64,000 nt of DNA, from positions 1 to 64,000 of the forward strand of contig JACKBR010000027.1 of NCBI GenBank assembly GCA_020634495.1, written 5' to 3'. Below the pieces are notes generated by a model. The model made no database searches and was not told where the DNA came from. It saw only the letters and a list, made by a program, of their open reading frames with translations. Made by a program: the position numbers and the translations under genes. Positions 36,254 to 45,297 of this stretch are shown here, piece by piece (the first letter of the stretch is position 1; every line of letters starts with the position of its first letter). The stretch is from Ardenticatenaceae bacterium (lineage in GTDB: Bacteria > Chloroflexota > Anaerolineae > Promineifilales > Promineifilaceae).

Positions 36254-36349
36254 CCTACTCCTCACTTGGGTAGGATACTAAATTGTAATCCGATTTCGTA
36301 AGGAGGAACAGCATAGAAGCGGTGTGAACTCTGTCACCAAAAGACAAAC

Positions 36350-36418
36350 ATCCGCAGATTACCCAGATTTTCGCAGATTTTTTGTTTTTAATCTGCGTCA
36401 TCTGCGAAATCTGCGGAT
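36350..36418. repeat. ATCTGCG-word palindrome at the 3' end of the sensor kinase gene
   Basis: ATCCGCAGATT, CCCAGATTTTCGCAGATT face AATCTGCGTCATCTGCGAAA and CTGCGGAT. It abuts the stop codon of the histidine kinase and can fold into one long stem, a likely transcript end. Confidence 0.75.
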
Positions 36419-38067
36419 TAGTTTTCTTGCAAAGGAAAGTGAACAATAACTTGGGTGCCGGGATTGAGGGATTGCAGGATGATACGGCCGTTCATCCCCA
36501 GCACAATCGCCTGCACAATGGCCAACCCCAGGCCATTACCGGGAAAATCGGCCGTGTTGCGCCCGCGATGAAAACGGCCGAACAGATGCGGCACATCTTC
36601 CTCGGGAATACCAATGCCCGTATCGGTGATGGTGAGGCAGGCAAAATTGCCTTCTTGCGCCAGGACAACCGTCACATCGCCGCCAGCGGGGGTGAACTTG
36701 AGGGCGTTGTCCAGCAAATTTTGCACCGCCTGCCGCAGCCGCAGCGGTGAGCCTTGCACCCAAAACGGCATGTCTGGCAGGGTCAGGTCAAACTGAATGT
36801 CGCTTTGCTCGGCGCGGGAGGCAAACAGTTCGGCCGTTTCTTGCAGCAGCTGGTTCAGGTTCACAATTTCCCCGTCGCCGTTAGTGTTGGCCTCAATACG
36901 CGACAAATCCAGCAGGCTGTTGGTGAGGGTTTCCAGGCGCACCGCCTGTTCCTGGGCGCGTTCGATTTTGGCGGCCTGGTCCGGTTCCAACTCGCTTTGG
37001 CGCAGGGATTGCAGGTCGGTTTGCAGCGCGGTGAGCGGCGTGTGCAGCTCGTGGGCGGCGTCGGCGATGAACTGGCGCAGGGTGGTGATGGTGCCTTCTA
37101 GCTGATCGGCCATCTTGTTGAAGCTGCTGCCCAGCGTGCCTAACTCGTCATGCCGCTGCACGGCCGTTCGCGCCGCCAGATCGCCACCGGCCATACGGGT
37201 GGTAACGGTGGTGAGGGTTAAGAGGGGATTGACCAGCCGCCCACTGGCCCGCCAGCCAACCAGGCCCGCCAGCAGCACAGCCACCAGCGAGGCAATCAGC
37301 CAGCCAAAAAAGACGCTTTGCAAAATGTCACGGCCGTAGGCTGGCCCCTGTGACAATTCGACAAAGCCCAGCAAACGGCCGTCTGTGGCCAAAATGGGAT
37401 GACGCACGGTGAGGTTGGAAACGGCCGTTTCCGAAGCCGCCACATCGCCAAAGCCAAAGCCAAATTGGGTGCCAATCACCGGCAGCGCCTCACCCACGAC
37501 CTCGCGAGTAATTGTTGTCGTTCGGGTAATCACGCCAGCTGAGTCGATAATTTCCGCATCCAAAGAAACTTCCGATTCCGCACCGGCTGGCCCGTCTTCA
37601 ATGATCTGCGTCACAACATCTTCTTCAACTTCGCCAAACAGCCCCGGCTGAATCACAATCGTCGATTCCGAAACTTCACGCACGGGATCGGCCGCCGACT
37701 GGCTAAAGGTTTGGGCAACGCCGTCTACCTCCACCGAAACAGCAATCTGCGTGTTCTCATCAGCCAGCCGGGGATCGCCCGAATCGGCCAGCAAAGCCTC
37801 GTCGGGCGTCCACACCTGCACCTGCGTTTGTGATAAAAAGGCCAGTCCTTTTAAATTGGCCTGAAGTTGGCCAATGTCATCCGCTTCCAGCATGGGCGTC
37901 AGGCGGTCACCAATTACGTGCGCGTTACCGGTTAGATAATCCAGCTCTTGCTGGCGATAAAAACGCTGCAACGTGATCAGCAGCACCGCCCCCAGCACCA
38001 GCGTGGCGATGAGCGCAATCGCGGCATAACTTAATGGCAGTCGCAGTCGAAGTGTTTTCGGAATCAT
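36418..38067 (-). CDS. Two-component sensor histidine kinase
   Basis: A 549-residue kinase: TM1 at about 11-33, a periplasmic sensor of about 220 residues with acidic and Thr-rich stretches, TM2 (about 220-242), HAMP, HisKA with DAAHELHTPLTAL (His339), and an ATPase domain with NLLDNALKFTP, DTGIGI and GNGLGLAIV. TTG 38082 is open, but ATG 38067 begins the basic-hydrophobic N terminus. It is the last gene of a minus-strand series headed by an OmpR-type regulator at 43050-43760, with the MacAB-like exporter between, which implies that it controls that exporter. Confidence 0.92.
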   Translation of the reverse strand: MIPKTLRLRLPLSYAAIALIATLVLGAVLLITLQRFYRQQELDYLTGNAHVIGDRLTPMLEADDIGQLQANLKGLAFLSQTQVQVWTPDEALLADSGDPRLADENTQIAVSVEVDGVAQTFSQSAADPVREVSESTIVIQPGLFGEVEEDVVTQIIEDGPAGAESEVSLDAEIIDSAGVITRTTTITREVVGEALPVIGTQFGFGFGDVAASETAVSNLTVRHPILATDGRLLGFVELSQGPAYGRDILQSVFFGWLIASLVAVLLAGLVGWRASGRLVNPLLTLTTVTTRMAGGDLAARTAVQRHDELGTLGSSFNKMADQLEGTITTLRQFIADAAHELHTPLTALQTDLQSLRQSELEPDQAAKIERAQEQAVRLETLTNSLLDLSRIEANTNGDGEIVNLNQLLQETAELFASRAEQSDIQFDLTLPDMPFWVQGSPLRLRQAVQNLLDNALKFTPAGGDVTVVLAQEGNFACLTITDTGIGIPEEDVPHLFGRFHRGRNTADFPGNGLGLAIVQAIVLGMNGRIILQSLNPGTQVIVHFPLQEN

Positions 38068-38086
38068 GGCAAAAGTATACAAGATT

Positions 38087-38154
38087 TACCGCAGAGGGCG
38101 CGGAGAACGCAGAGGTAAGAAAACTCTGTGCTCTCCGCGCTCTCCGCGGTTCAA
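38087..38154. repeat. CTCCGCG-word palindrome, copy 1
   Basis: ACCGCAGAGGGCGCGGAGAA faces TCTCCGCGCTCTCCGCGGTT across an ACTCTGTG region. It lies between the kinase start and the upstream anchored protein's stop. A second copy is inside the ABC ATPase gene at 40757-40826. Confidence 0.85.
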
Positions 38155-38155
38155 T

Positions 38156-38782
38156 TTATTCAAACGCACCGCCGCCCAGCGGGCCATACACCAACACCGT
38201 GGCCACGATCCGGTCACCGCGCCGCTCGCCCCAGATTTCCAGCTCCAGATTGCCCGTAATGTCATCTGCTGAATCCACCTGGCGCACCTGCTGCACCACT
38301 TCGCGCTCACCGCTTTCCTGATCGGGCGGGATGCTCAAGTCTGTCACGTCGCGGTAGATAATGGTGTCTGGCGTGATGACCACTTCCAGCTGCGGGCCAT
38401 CGGTGCGGGGAATGAGGCTGGTGCTTTCCTGCCCGGTCTCGGGATTGACTTCAATGTCCACTTCCAGATCAATGTTGCCCGTGCCCACCAGCAGCGTGTT
38501 GTCTTCGCGACTTACCAACACGCCAAAAGCAGCCGACGCCTCATCGGGCAGTTCTGGCGCGGGCAGGATGGTGGTTTGCACCGCCACAGGCGGCCCTCCA
38601 TTTTGGGAGGAGATGGATTGCATGACACGCCCCCCACCCCCGGAATCGGCAACGGCCGTATCTGACCCACTATCTGCTTGAACTTTAGGAGCTAAAAGCT
38701 GAACGGCCGTATACGCCCCACCCGCCAATAATCCAATCACCACCAACACCAATCCACCCATAAAAATCATTCGCTTGCTCAT
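38156..38782 (-). CDS. Membrane-anchored protein of unknown function, paralogue A
   Basis: A 208-residue protein with an N-terminal anchor helix (residues 6-27) and an extracytoplasmic beta-rich domain. It shares the order and motifs of the next gene upstream: TVQLL/TAVQLL, QTTILPAPELP, EDNTLLVGTG, a two-strand segment with TIIYRDVT, VVQQVRQVD, and a closing WGERRGDRIVATVLV. The GGAGGG site and the ATG overlap the upstream stop by one base (TAATG), showing translational coupling. The tail resembles DUF5666-like folds. Its position between an exporter and a sensor kinase suggests a signal-sensing or adaptor role, but this is inference. Confidence 0.7.
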   Translation of the reverse strand: MSKRMIFMGGLVLVVIGLLAGGAYTAVQLLAPKVQADSGSDTAVADSGGGGRVMQSISSQNGGPPVAVQTTILPAPELPDEASAAFGVLVSREDNTLLVGTGNIDLEVDIEVNPETGQESTSLIPRTDGPQLEVVITPDTIIYRDVTDLSIPPDQESGEREVVQQVRQVDSADDITGNLELEIWGERRGDRIVATVLVYGPLGGGAFE

Positions 38783-39342
38783 TATCGACCCTCCGCAAAA
38801 ACAACCACTGCTGCCGTCATTCGATCCCCGCGCCGCTCGCCCCACACCGAAATTGAGGCTCCCTGGGCCAATTCCGCTGGCTGGTCAACCTGCCGCACCA
38901 CCTGCTGCACCGTCTGCTCCTTCGATTCCGACGCTTCAAAACTCACCTGGGTGATGTCTTCGTAAAAAATGGTGTCTCCTGTGACAACCACTTCCACTTC
39001 TGGCCCGCTGTGGTCAACGGCCGTTGACGTTTCGCCATTTTCCACCTGGATGCTGACGCTGGTGGAACCAGTCCCCACAAAGTAGCTGTTGTCCTCCTGC
39101 CGCAAAAAGACGCCACCGACGCCATCTTCGCCCGTTGGCAGTTCCGGCGCGGGCAAAATGACCGTCTGCACCGTCACCGGATTGCCGCTGCCGTCGTCGT
39201 ACACATCCTCAAACACCTGCGCCCCGGCCGGTACCTCTGGATCATTTTGGGCGGTGAGCAGTTGAACGGTCGTAAACGCCCCCGCTCCCAAAATTGCCAA
39301 TACCACCACTAATCCAATCACTAACCAAACTGAACGTTTCAT
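38782..39342 (-). CDS. Membrane-anchored protein of unknown function, paralogue B
   Basis: A 186-residue paralogue of the following gene with the same signal anchor, VILPAPELP motif, EDNSYFVGTG, TIFYEDITQVSF and WGERRGDRMTAAVVVF. AAGGAG eight bases before the ATG supports the start. The paralogue A codons for TAVQLL contain ACGGCCGT; here the same site reads TTVQLL with one base changed (ACGACCGT on the coding strand), so the octamer was gained or lost after duplication. Function unknown. Confidence 0.7.
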   Translation of the reverse strand: MKRSVWLVIGLVVVLAILGAGAFTTVQLLTAQNDPEVPAGAQVFEDVYDDGSGNPVTVQTVILPAPELPTGEDGVGGVFLRQEDNSYFVGTGSTSVSIQVENGETSTAVDHSGPEVEVVVTGDTIFYEDITQVSFEASESKEQTVQQVVRQVDQPAELAQGASISVWGERRGDRMTAAVVVFAEGR

Positions 39343-39392
39343 ATCAATCTCCTTTTTGCGCGGTAAGAAACCGCGGCTACTAAATTTGTCAG

Positions 39393-39456
39393 GTAATCGG
39401 TTATCGGCAATCGGTGAACGGATTACTGATTACTGTTCACCGATTACCGATCACTC
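39393..39456. repeat. GATTACCG/GGTAATCGG palindrome
   Basis: GTAATCGGTTATCGGCAATC and GGTGAACGGATTACTGATT face ACTGTTCACCGATTACCGA. It overlaps the last codons of the permease gene and fills the gap to the anchored protein gene. Confidence 0.8.
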
Positions 39457-40743
39457 GTACCTAAGCGCCTCAATCGGATCGAGCCGCGACGCCCGCACCG
39501 CCGGGTACAGGCCAAACACCAGCCCCGTCAGCAGGGCCACGCCAAAGGCCAGCGGAATGCTGCGTGGATCCAGCAGGGCCACACCCCGATTAAGCGACGC
39601 CGCCAGGGGAACCGAGAGAATGCCAACGGCCGTTCCCAACAATCCCCCCGCCGCACTAATTAACACCGCTTCCAGCAAAAACTGGCGCACGATGTCGCCC
39701 GACTGCGCCCCGACGGCCAGCCGCACCCCAATCTCCCGGGTGCGCTCCGTCACGCTCACCAGCATCACGTTCATGATGCCGATGCCGCCCACCACCAGCG
39801 ACACCGTGGCCATCGCCGCCAGCAAAAAGGCAAAGGTGCGCGCCGCCGCCTGCTGCGCCCCCAAAATTTCCTGGCGCGTCGTCAGCTCAAAATCATCCTG
39901 CCAATCGCCCAGGTCATCTTTTTCCACGCCGTGCTGCTCCCGCAAATAATCGATGATTTGCTGCCGCGCCCTGGCCATTTGCGCCTCATCGCGGACGCGG
40001 GCCATGATTTGCACCGACGGCTCCTCATCAAACAGGTTCAAAATGGCGGTGCTGATGGGCAGGTAGAGCGCCTCGTTGGGGCGCAGCTGGTTGCGCAGCG
40101 CGGGATTGATCACCTCCAGCTCAGCCAGCACGCCAATGACCAAACATTTGCGCCGGTTGACCCAAATCAGTTCGTCCAGCGGCGGATCGCCTTCAAACAA
40201 ATCTTCGGCCGTTTTGTGGCCCAGTACGCACACATCGGCATTGGCAATCACTTCTGAACTGGTGAAGAAACGGCCGTTTCCCAAAAATCCCTCCGGCGTC
40301 AGCGGCACCCCGTCCGGCCAGCCCACCGGCTGCACCTGCCCCTGCGTCACCAGATTGGCCAGCCCGTCGGCGGTCGTGCCCTGCACGTTCATGTCCAGCA
40401 CGCTGCGGTCCCGCCGAATTTTGCCCTCGCCCCCCACCGACATGATCACCCGCTGCACCAGCGGCACCGCCTCCGGCATCTGCAAGCCCTCCTCAAATGA
40501 AAGAATTTCACCCACCGGCACCAGCTCGCCCTGGTCGATCTTTTCCTTCACGCTAATCTGCACCATGTCCGAGCCGAGGTAACGAAAGTTGGCGTCCACC
40601 GCCGCCCGCGCCCCGTTGCCCAGGGCCAACATGCTAATCACCGAAGCCACGCCGATGACAATGCCCAGCGTCGTCAGCGCCGCACGCAGTTTGTTGCCCA
40701 AAATGCCGTTCCAGGCCGTTATGATTGTGTTTAGCAGGGTCAT
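39451..40743 (-). CDS. MacB/FtsX-type ABC transporter permease
   Basis: A 430-residue permease of the MacB class without the fused ATPase. TM1 is at about 22-43 ([20 protein letters not shown]), then a large extracytoplasmic MacB_PCD domain (about 45-270) and three C-terminal TM helices with [19 protein letters not shown] (FtsX box) and [16 protein letters not shown]. Its start overlaps the ATPase stop (ATGA), so the pair is translationally coupled. It should form a tripartite-like mechanotransmission pump with the adaptor encoded two genes upstream, exporting a peptide, lipid or drug. Confidence 0.92.
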   Translation of the reverse strand: MTLLNTIITAWNGILGNKLRAALTTLGIVIGVASVISMLALGNGARAAVDANFRYLGSDMVQISVKEKIDQGELVPVGEILSFEEGLQMPEAVPLVQRVIMSVGGEGKIRRDRSVLDMNVQGTTADGLANLVTQGQVQPVGWPDGVPLTPEGFLGNGRFFTSSEVIANADVCVLGHKTAEDLFEGDPPLDELIWVNRRKCLVIGVLAELEVINPALRNQLRPNEALYLPISTAILNLFDEEPSVQIMARVRDEAQMARARQQIIDYLREQHGVEKDDLGDWQDDFELTTRQEILGAQQAAARTFAFLLAAMATVSLVVGGIGIMNVMLVSVTERTREIGVRLAVGAQSGDIVRQFLLEAVLISAAGGLLGTAVGILSVPLAASLNRGVALLDPRSIPLAFGVALLTGLVFGLYPAVRASRLDPIEALRYE

Positions 40744-41510
40744 GGGCTTCCTTTTTTCACCGCGGAGGGCGCGGAGGACGCGGAGTTTTTTCTTTTCTCT
40801 GTGCTCTCCGCGTTCTCCGCGGTTAACTTTTCTTCGCGGATGATTTGGCCGTCGTGGAGATGCAGGATGCGCTGGGTGTGGCGGGCGACTTCGGGGTCGT
40901 GGGTGACGAGGATGATGGTACGGCCGTTTCCCGCCTCACGATTCAGCTCACCCAGCAACTGCATGATGTCCGCCCCGGTTTTGCTGTCCAGGTTGCCCGT
41001 CGGCTCATCGGCCAAAATGATGGCCGGATCGGCCACCAGGGCACGAGCAATGGCCACCCGCTGCCGCTGCCCGCCAGACAGCTCCGTGGGGCGATGGTGC
41101 AGTCGGTCGGCCAGGCCAACCCGCGCCAGAGCGGCCTCGGCCCGCTGGCGCACCTCCGGCTGGCGACCGCCGTACTGCAACGGCAGCATGACGTTGGCCA
41201 GCGCGGTCAGTCGCGGCAGCAGATTGAACGTCTGGAACACAAAGCCAATCCGCTCATTGCGAATGGAGGCTCGCTGCCGCCGGGAGAGCTGCCCCACATC
41301 TTCGCCCGCCAAAACGTAACGGCCGTTTGTCGGCGAATCCAAACAGCCCAGCAGGTGCATCAGCGTCGATTTGCCGCTGCCGGATGGTCCCATCAGGGCC
41401 ACAAATTCGCCCGCGTTTACCTGAAAGCTGACGCCGCGCAGGGCGTGAACCACCTGGTCGCCCATCTGGTAGTCGCGGCGCAAATCGTGCGTTTCAATGA
41501 CGGCGCTCAT
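40740..41510 (-). CDS. ABC transporter ATPase, MacB/LolD type
   Basis: A 256-residue ATPase. Walker A is GPSGSGKST, the Q-loop is in [10 protein letters not shown], the signature is [15 protein letters not shown], Walker B is [12 protein letters not shown], and the switch His is in [10 protein letters not shown]. The start ATG 41510 overlaps the adaptor stop (ATGA); a longer open frame upstream is a shadow of the adaptor gene. The C-terminal 25 or so residues (ending [12 protein letters not shown]) are encoded by a CTCCGCG palindromic repeat, so they are unlike any family tail. Confidence 0.93.
   Translation of the reverse strand: MSAVIETHDLRRDYQMGDQVVHALRGVSFQVNAGEFVALMGPSGSGKSTLMHLLGCLDSPTNGRYVLAGEDVGQLSRRQRASIRNERIGFVFQTFNLLPRLTALANVMLPLQYGGRQPEVRQRAEAALARVGLADRLHHRPTELSGGQRQRVAIARALVADPAIILADEPTGNLDSKTGADIMQLLGELNREAGNGRTIILVTHDPEVARHTQRILHLHDGQIIREEKLTAENAESTEKRKNSASSAPSAVKKGSP
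40757..40826. repeat. CTCCGCG-word palindrome, copy 2, inside a coding 3' end
   Basis: ACCGCGGAGGGCGCGGAGGA faces TCTCCGCGTTCTCCGCGGTT around a T-rich middle. It matches the intergenic copy at 38087-38154 but here lies within the last codons of the ABC ATPase. Confidence 0.85.
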
Positions 41511-42805
41511 TCGCCCACCACCTCGTCGCCCGGCTGCAAACCAGACTCGATGGCCATGAACACATCGCCGCGCAGACCCACGACCACTTCGCGCTCCACG
41601 CGCTGGCCGTTTTGCCACAGTTCGACGACGGCCGTTCCGTCAGACCGTGGCCGAATGAGCGTGCGCGGTAGCCGCACCGTGTCCAATTCCTCCGCCACGA
41701 TGATGGAAGCATCCACCGTCATGCCGGGGAACACGCCTTCCGGCAGCCGTTCGTCAATTGTTATGTAAACATGATACAGCGGACGCGCTTCGCCAATGAC
41801 CCGCTGCGGCACCAGTCGGGCCACCGTGCCCTGCACCGCCAAATCGGGCCGGGCATCAAAAAACAGCTCGGCAGGCTGGCCGATTTGCACGTCGGCTAAA
41901 TCCTCTTCAATCACCGTCGTGCGCACTTCGCCCAGGCTGGGATCGGCCAGCAGCACCAGGTTAGTGCCTGCACCGACCGCTTCGCCTGAGGTGACAAAGA
42001 CGTCCAGCACCACGCCATCAAATGGGGCGGTGAGCACGGTAGCGGCGAGATTGGCTTCTGCCTGGGAAACGGCCGTTGCCAACAGCGGATCCACCCCAGA
42101 TTCCCGCAAATAATCCACTGCCAACTTCGCCCGCTCCAGCTCCGTTTGCTGCGCCTCCACCTGCTGCCCCACCGCCCAGCGCTGGTTCAACACGCCGTTG
42201 TACTCCGACTCGGCAATCTGGCGGTTGGCGATGGCGTGCTGCCACTCCAGCCGGTACGCCTCGACCACCTCAGCCGGTTCCCAATGGCGATTCAGCGCCT
42301 TGTTGTACTCATTTTCGGCACGGGCTTCGGCCTCACGCGCCAAATTCAAATTCACTTCGGCGGCGGTCAGTTGGGGAAACTGCGCCTGGGCGGCACCCAC
42401 CTGAGCCTCGCTGTTGGCGGCAGCCAGTTCGGCTTCGGCCAGCTGCTGGGCCAGGGCATCTTGGGCCTGGGCCAGTTCAATTTGGGCAATGTCGAGGGCG
42501 TTTTGGTACGGTGTGGGATCAATCCGGGCGATGATGTCTCCGGCAGAAACGGCCGTTCCCGGCCTTACGTTTAGCTCGATGAGACGGCCGTCTACATCCA
42601 TCCCCAACATCTGCTGCTGCGTACCCACCAATTGGCCCGGCGCGGTGACCGTCTTCTGAACATCCCCCTGGGTAGCGGCAATGGTGACGGGCGTAGGGGG
42701 TGTGGGGGGAACGGCCGTTTGCTGCGACCGGTAGCCCCAATACCCTGCCCCGCCAATGACCGCCAGCGCCACCACGGCAAAGAAAAGTATCATCCAACGC
42801 TTCAT
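41507..42805 (-). CDS. MacA/HlyD-type membrane fusion (adaptor) protein
   Basis: A 432-residue adaptor with an N-terminal anchor helix (residues 6-24), a biotinyl-lipoyl half-motif near 60-90, a long coiled-coil hairpin (about 95-215, rich in Ala, Glu and Gln), the second lipoyl half ([20 protein letters not shown]), a beta-barrel and a membrane-proximal domain. It links the MacB-type permease to the outside. Two ATGs, 42808 and 42805, follow GGAGG; the second has the better seven-base spacing. Four ACGGCCGT copies lie inside. It heads the exporter genes, behind the response regulator. Confidence 0.9.
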   Translation of the reverse strand: MKRWMILFFAVVALAVIGGAGYWGYRSQQTAVPPTPPTPVTIAATQGDVQKTVTAPGQLVGTQQQMLGMDVDGRLIELNVRPGTAVSAGDIIARIDPTPYQNALDIAQIELAQAQDALAQQLAEAELAAANSEAQVGAAQAQFPQLTAAEVNLNLAREAEARAENEYNKALNRHWEPAEVVEAYRLEWQHAIANRQIAESEYNGVLNQRWAVGQQVEAQQTELERAKLAVDYLRESGVDPLLATAVSQAEANLAATVLTAPFDGVVLDVFVTSGEAVGAGTNLVLLADPSLGEVRTTVIEEDLADVQIGQPAELFFDARPDLAVQGTVARLVPQRVIGEARPLYHVYITIDERLPEGVFPGMTVDASIIVAEELDTVRLPRTLIRPRSDGTAVVELWQNGQRVEREVVVGLRGDVFMAIESGLQPGDEVVGE

Positions 42806-42920
42806 CATCTGACCTCCGTTATCATGAGGCCAGGATAGGCTGGCTAGATTGTGGTTTGGTTATGGGGAAATTTCAGTTTCGTAATGCGTGGTTACAAGTC
42901 TGTAACCAGTTCATTCACAC

Positions 42921-42982
42921 CGAGGAGAAAGCATCCTCAGATGCGCCCTGCTCTATTCACCCGTTCGCATCTGAGGATGCTC
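42921..42982. repeat. GCATCCTCAGATGCG hairpin, copy 2
   Basis: GCATCCTCAGATGCG faces CGCATCTGAGGATGC across about 22 bases, in the leader between the response regulator and the adaptor gene. It shares its arms with 36214-36253 but not the loop. Confidence 0.85.
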
Positions 42983-43049
42983 ACTCCTCCGAGAAATAAT
43001 ATGCAAATCATTGAGAAAAATCTGTGTAATCTGCGAAATTTGTGGATAT

Positions 43050-43760
43050 TTATTTTGGGGCGGCACTCAAACGATAGCCGATGCCAGGGACGGTGAGGAT
43101 GAGGGTTGGCTGGCTAGGGTTTAGCTCTACTTTTTCGCGCAGGCGGCGGATGTGAACGTTGACGGTCCGCTCATCCTCTACGGCCGTATCATACCCCCAG
43201 GCTCCCTGTAAAATTTGGGCCCGCGTCAGCGCCTGCCCGGCGTGCCGCGCCAGGTAAACAAACAGGCGAAACTCCGTAGGCGTTAGCTCCAGCGGCGTGT
43301 TTCCGCGCTGCACCAGGCTGCGATCCAGATCGATGACCAGATCGGCCACAAAAAGCTGGTTGCTCTCAGCGGTGGTGGCCAGTTCGCCGTAGGCACGGCG
43401 CAGCAAAGCCCGAATGCGCGAGAGCAGTTCGCGCAGACCAAATGGCTTGGTTACGTAATCGTCCGCCCCCATTTCCAGCCCCAGCACCTTGTCCATTTCT
43501 TCCTGCTGCGCCGTCAGCATGAGGATGGGCTGGCGCAGCTTTTGCTGGCGCAGCTGGCGGCAAAAATCAAAGCCAGAGCCATCGGGTAGGCGCACGTCCA
43601 AGATGATGAGATGGGGCTGCGCTTCACTGGCTATACGAATACCCTCGCCGCCCAATTTGGCCCAGGTGACGCCGTACCCTTCGGCTTCGAGCGCTTCTTT
43701 GAGGCTGGTGGCTACGGCCGTATCATCTTCAATCAGCAAAATAGTGTGTGATCCTTGCAT
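43050..43760 (-). CDS. OmpR/PhoB-family response regulator
   Basis: A 236-residue transcription regulator. The receiver domain has the acidic pair ED near residue 12, the phospho-acceptor Asp55 in LIILDVRLPDG and the Lys of VTKPFG. The winged-helix effector domain has ELTPTEFRLFVYL, NVHIRRLREKV and LILTVPGIGYRLS. TTG 43769 is possible but ATG 43760 starts the domain properly. The cognate kinase is most likely the 36418-38067 protein, at the far end of the same-strand series. Confidence 0.93.
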   Translation of the reverse strand: MQGSHTILLIEDDTAVATSLKEALEAEGYGVTWAKLGGEGIRIASEAQPHLIILDVRLPDGSGFDFCRQLRQQKLRQPILMLTAQQEEMDKVLGLEMGADDYVTKPFGLRELLSRIRALLRRAYGELATTAESNQLFVADLVIDLDRSLVQRGNTPLELTPTEFRLFVYLARHAGQALTRAQILQGAWGYDTAVEDERTVNVHIRRLREKVELNPSQPTLILTVPGIGYRLSAAPK

Positions 43761-43805
43761 GGCGCACAATCATAGCAGGCTCCCCCCGCTCGCCCAACTG
43801 GTTTA

Positions 43806-44516
43806 TCACTTAGCCTGGGTCGGCGTGAGCGTTTCCAGCGGGGCAGCACGTCTACTCAGCACCAAGCCCAGGCCCACACCAGCCAGCGCTCCGACCACTG
43901 TCCATAAAAACAGCCCGCCAACAGCATAGCCCAGGCCAAAGCCCATGCCGATGCCTGCGGCGGCCAGTCCGGCAATGGGCTGCTGACGGAGTTGCCATTG
44001 GGCAAAAACGGCCGTTTCCGTCTCAGCCCCAAACCGCCGCGCAGACCACCAACTAAGGCCAATTAGCAACATTGGATCAAGCAGATTGCCAATGTTTTGA
44101 ATCGTGTTGCCCGGTGCCAGATTCCCATGCGCGGCAATGTCTTGCAGGTGAACCAGCGTGGCCCCAAACCCAAGAATGGTCGTGGCAATAATTACGGCCG
44201 TACGGAAGCCATCGCGCCGCCCCACAGCCATCAAACCCAGCACCCCAACCAGCAAATTGGCGTAGCCCATCTCCAGTTGAAACGGGCTGCCGGTGGGCCA
44301 GCCCACGCCCTCAGCCACCAAATCAGACAAAAAGAGATGGCCAAATGCGCCGCCCAAGCCATTTGCTCCCACGCTAATGGCCAACAGGTAAATCGTAAAA
44401 ATTTCAATCCGACGGGCCATTGTCCGGGACTGCTTGCTCAATAAAACGTGCGCCGTGGCCAACAGCAACGGTAACAGCGAATAAGCAAAAATACGTGCCA
44501 AAAATAATTCGTTCAT
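43806..44516 (-). CDS. Polytopic membrane protein, DUF6790-like
   Basis: A 236-residue integral membrane protein with about seven hydrophobic segments. The central sequence GAFGHLFLSDLVAEGVGW and GSPFQLEMGYANLLVGVLGL resembles DUF6790-type proteins of unknown role. Several in-frame ATGs exist; GGAGG with five bases before ATG 44516 is the best start. The C-terminal Gly/Ala-rich helices end in a basic tail. A second small membrane protein gene follows upstream on the same strand, with a 12-bp inverted repeat between the two. Confidence 0.7.
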   Translation of the reverse strand: MNELFLARIFAYSLLPLLLATAHVLLSKQSRTMARRIEIFTIYLLAISVGANGLGGAFGHLFLSDLVAEGVGWPTGSPFQLEMGYANLLVGVLGLMAVGRRDGFRTAVIIATTILGFGATLVHLQDIAAHGNLAPGNTIQNIGNLLDPMLLIGLSWWSARRFGAETETAVFAQWQLRQQPIAGLAAAGIGMGFGLGYAVGGLFLWTVVGALAGVGLGLVLSRRAAPLETLTPTQAK

Positions 44517-44540
44517 CATTTCCTCCATCATTTTAGAAAG

Positions 44541-44575
44541 TGACAGTCACTGAAATCGAGCGCCAGTGACTGTCA
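44541..44575. promoter_or_regulatory. 12-bp inverted repeat between two membrane-protein genes
   Basis: TGACAGTCACTG (44541-44552) and CAGTGACTGTCA (44564-44575) are exact complements 11 bases apart, each nearly palindromic itself. It sits about 25 bases before the start of the 43806-44516 gene. No T-run follows, so an operator is as likely as a transcript end. Confidence 0.5.
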
Positions 44576-44602
44576 CAAAGGTGTAGGTCGATTATCGATG
44601 CC

Positions 44603-45052
44603 TTAATCCAGCGCCAGGCGAATGAACAGCGGCACGCTGATGGCGTAGGAAACCACGTGCATCAGGCTGAGGGTGACAACCGTAGGGACGCTTGCTGGCG
44701 ATGCGCCGGGAGCACCGTAGCCAAATCCGGCCGAGATGGGCAGCGCCAATGAGAACAGCAACCCTACCGTAGCCAAAATTAGATAATGCCGGGCCGGTCT
44801 GCTTGAAAACCGGACAACCAGAGCAAAAAGGACGGCTCCCATAAGGAGATAAACGACGTTTGCGCCTACAATTTGCCCAACGCCAGCTCCGCTCCAGGCG
44901 GTGACTTCTGGGAAAATGCTGCCTGCTGCGGCATAAAGGCCAAGGTTGGCCACAGCAGCTATCAGCATGGCCAACGGGCTAACCCAGGCCAATTTACCAA
45001 GCGTTGTTTTTGTTGATTGGGACTTCTGAATTGTTTCAGTTTTTGTGGTCAT
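44603..45052 (-). CDS. Small four-TM membrane protein (DUF6069-like)
   Basis: A 149-residue protein with a short charged N terminus and four predicted TM helices (about 24-47, 63-85, 90-112, 123-145). The sequence GQIVGANVVYLLMGAVLFAL and the order of helices fit the DUF6069 group; function unknown. It precedes the DUF6790-like gene on the same strand and may be co-transcribed. GGAGAA lies before the ATG. Confidence 0.65.
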   Translation of the reverse strand: MTTKTETIQKSQSTKTTLGKLAWVSPLAMLIAAVANLGLYAAAGSIFPEVTAWSGAGVGQIVGANVVYLLMGAVLFALVVRFSSRPARHYLILATVGLLFSLALPISAGFGYGAPGASPASVPTVVTLSLMHVVSYAISVPLFIRLALD

Positions 45053-45227
45053 CTGATTTTCTCCTGTTTCTGCGTGATTGGTTAATGGTTACAGAATAGC
45101 GCTGGCCTGGCTGGATGTAACCAATCGGCTGATGGAACATTCGTTGGCGATGGGTGGATTCTCTGCTCCGCTGGTTAGCCGGGGTTTATCAACCATTCGG
45201 TTGACACGGCCGTTCCACCACACACAC

Positions 45228-45264
45228 AAAAAAAGCCGGGCAGAGAACAAATTCCTTGCCCAGC
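45228..45264 (-). terminator. Intrinsic terminator after the sugar dehydrogenase gene
   Basis: On the minus strand GCTGGGCA and TGCCCGGC flank a 14-base loop and are followed by seven T. It lies 34 bases after the stop of the 45298-47298 gene. Confidence 0.85.
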
Positions 45265-45297
45265 TTCAAGACAGAAAGCGTTTTGGGTGCAATCGGG

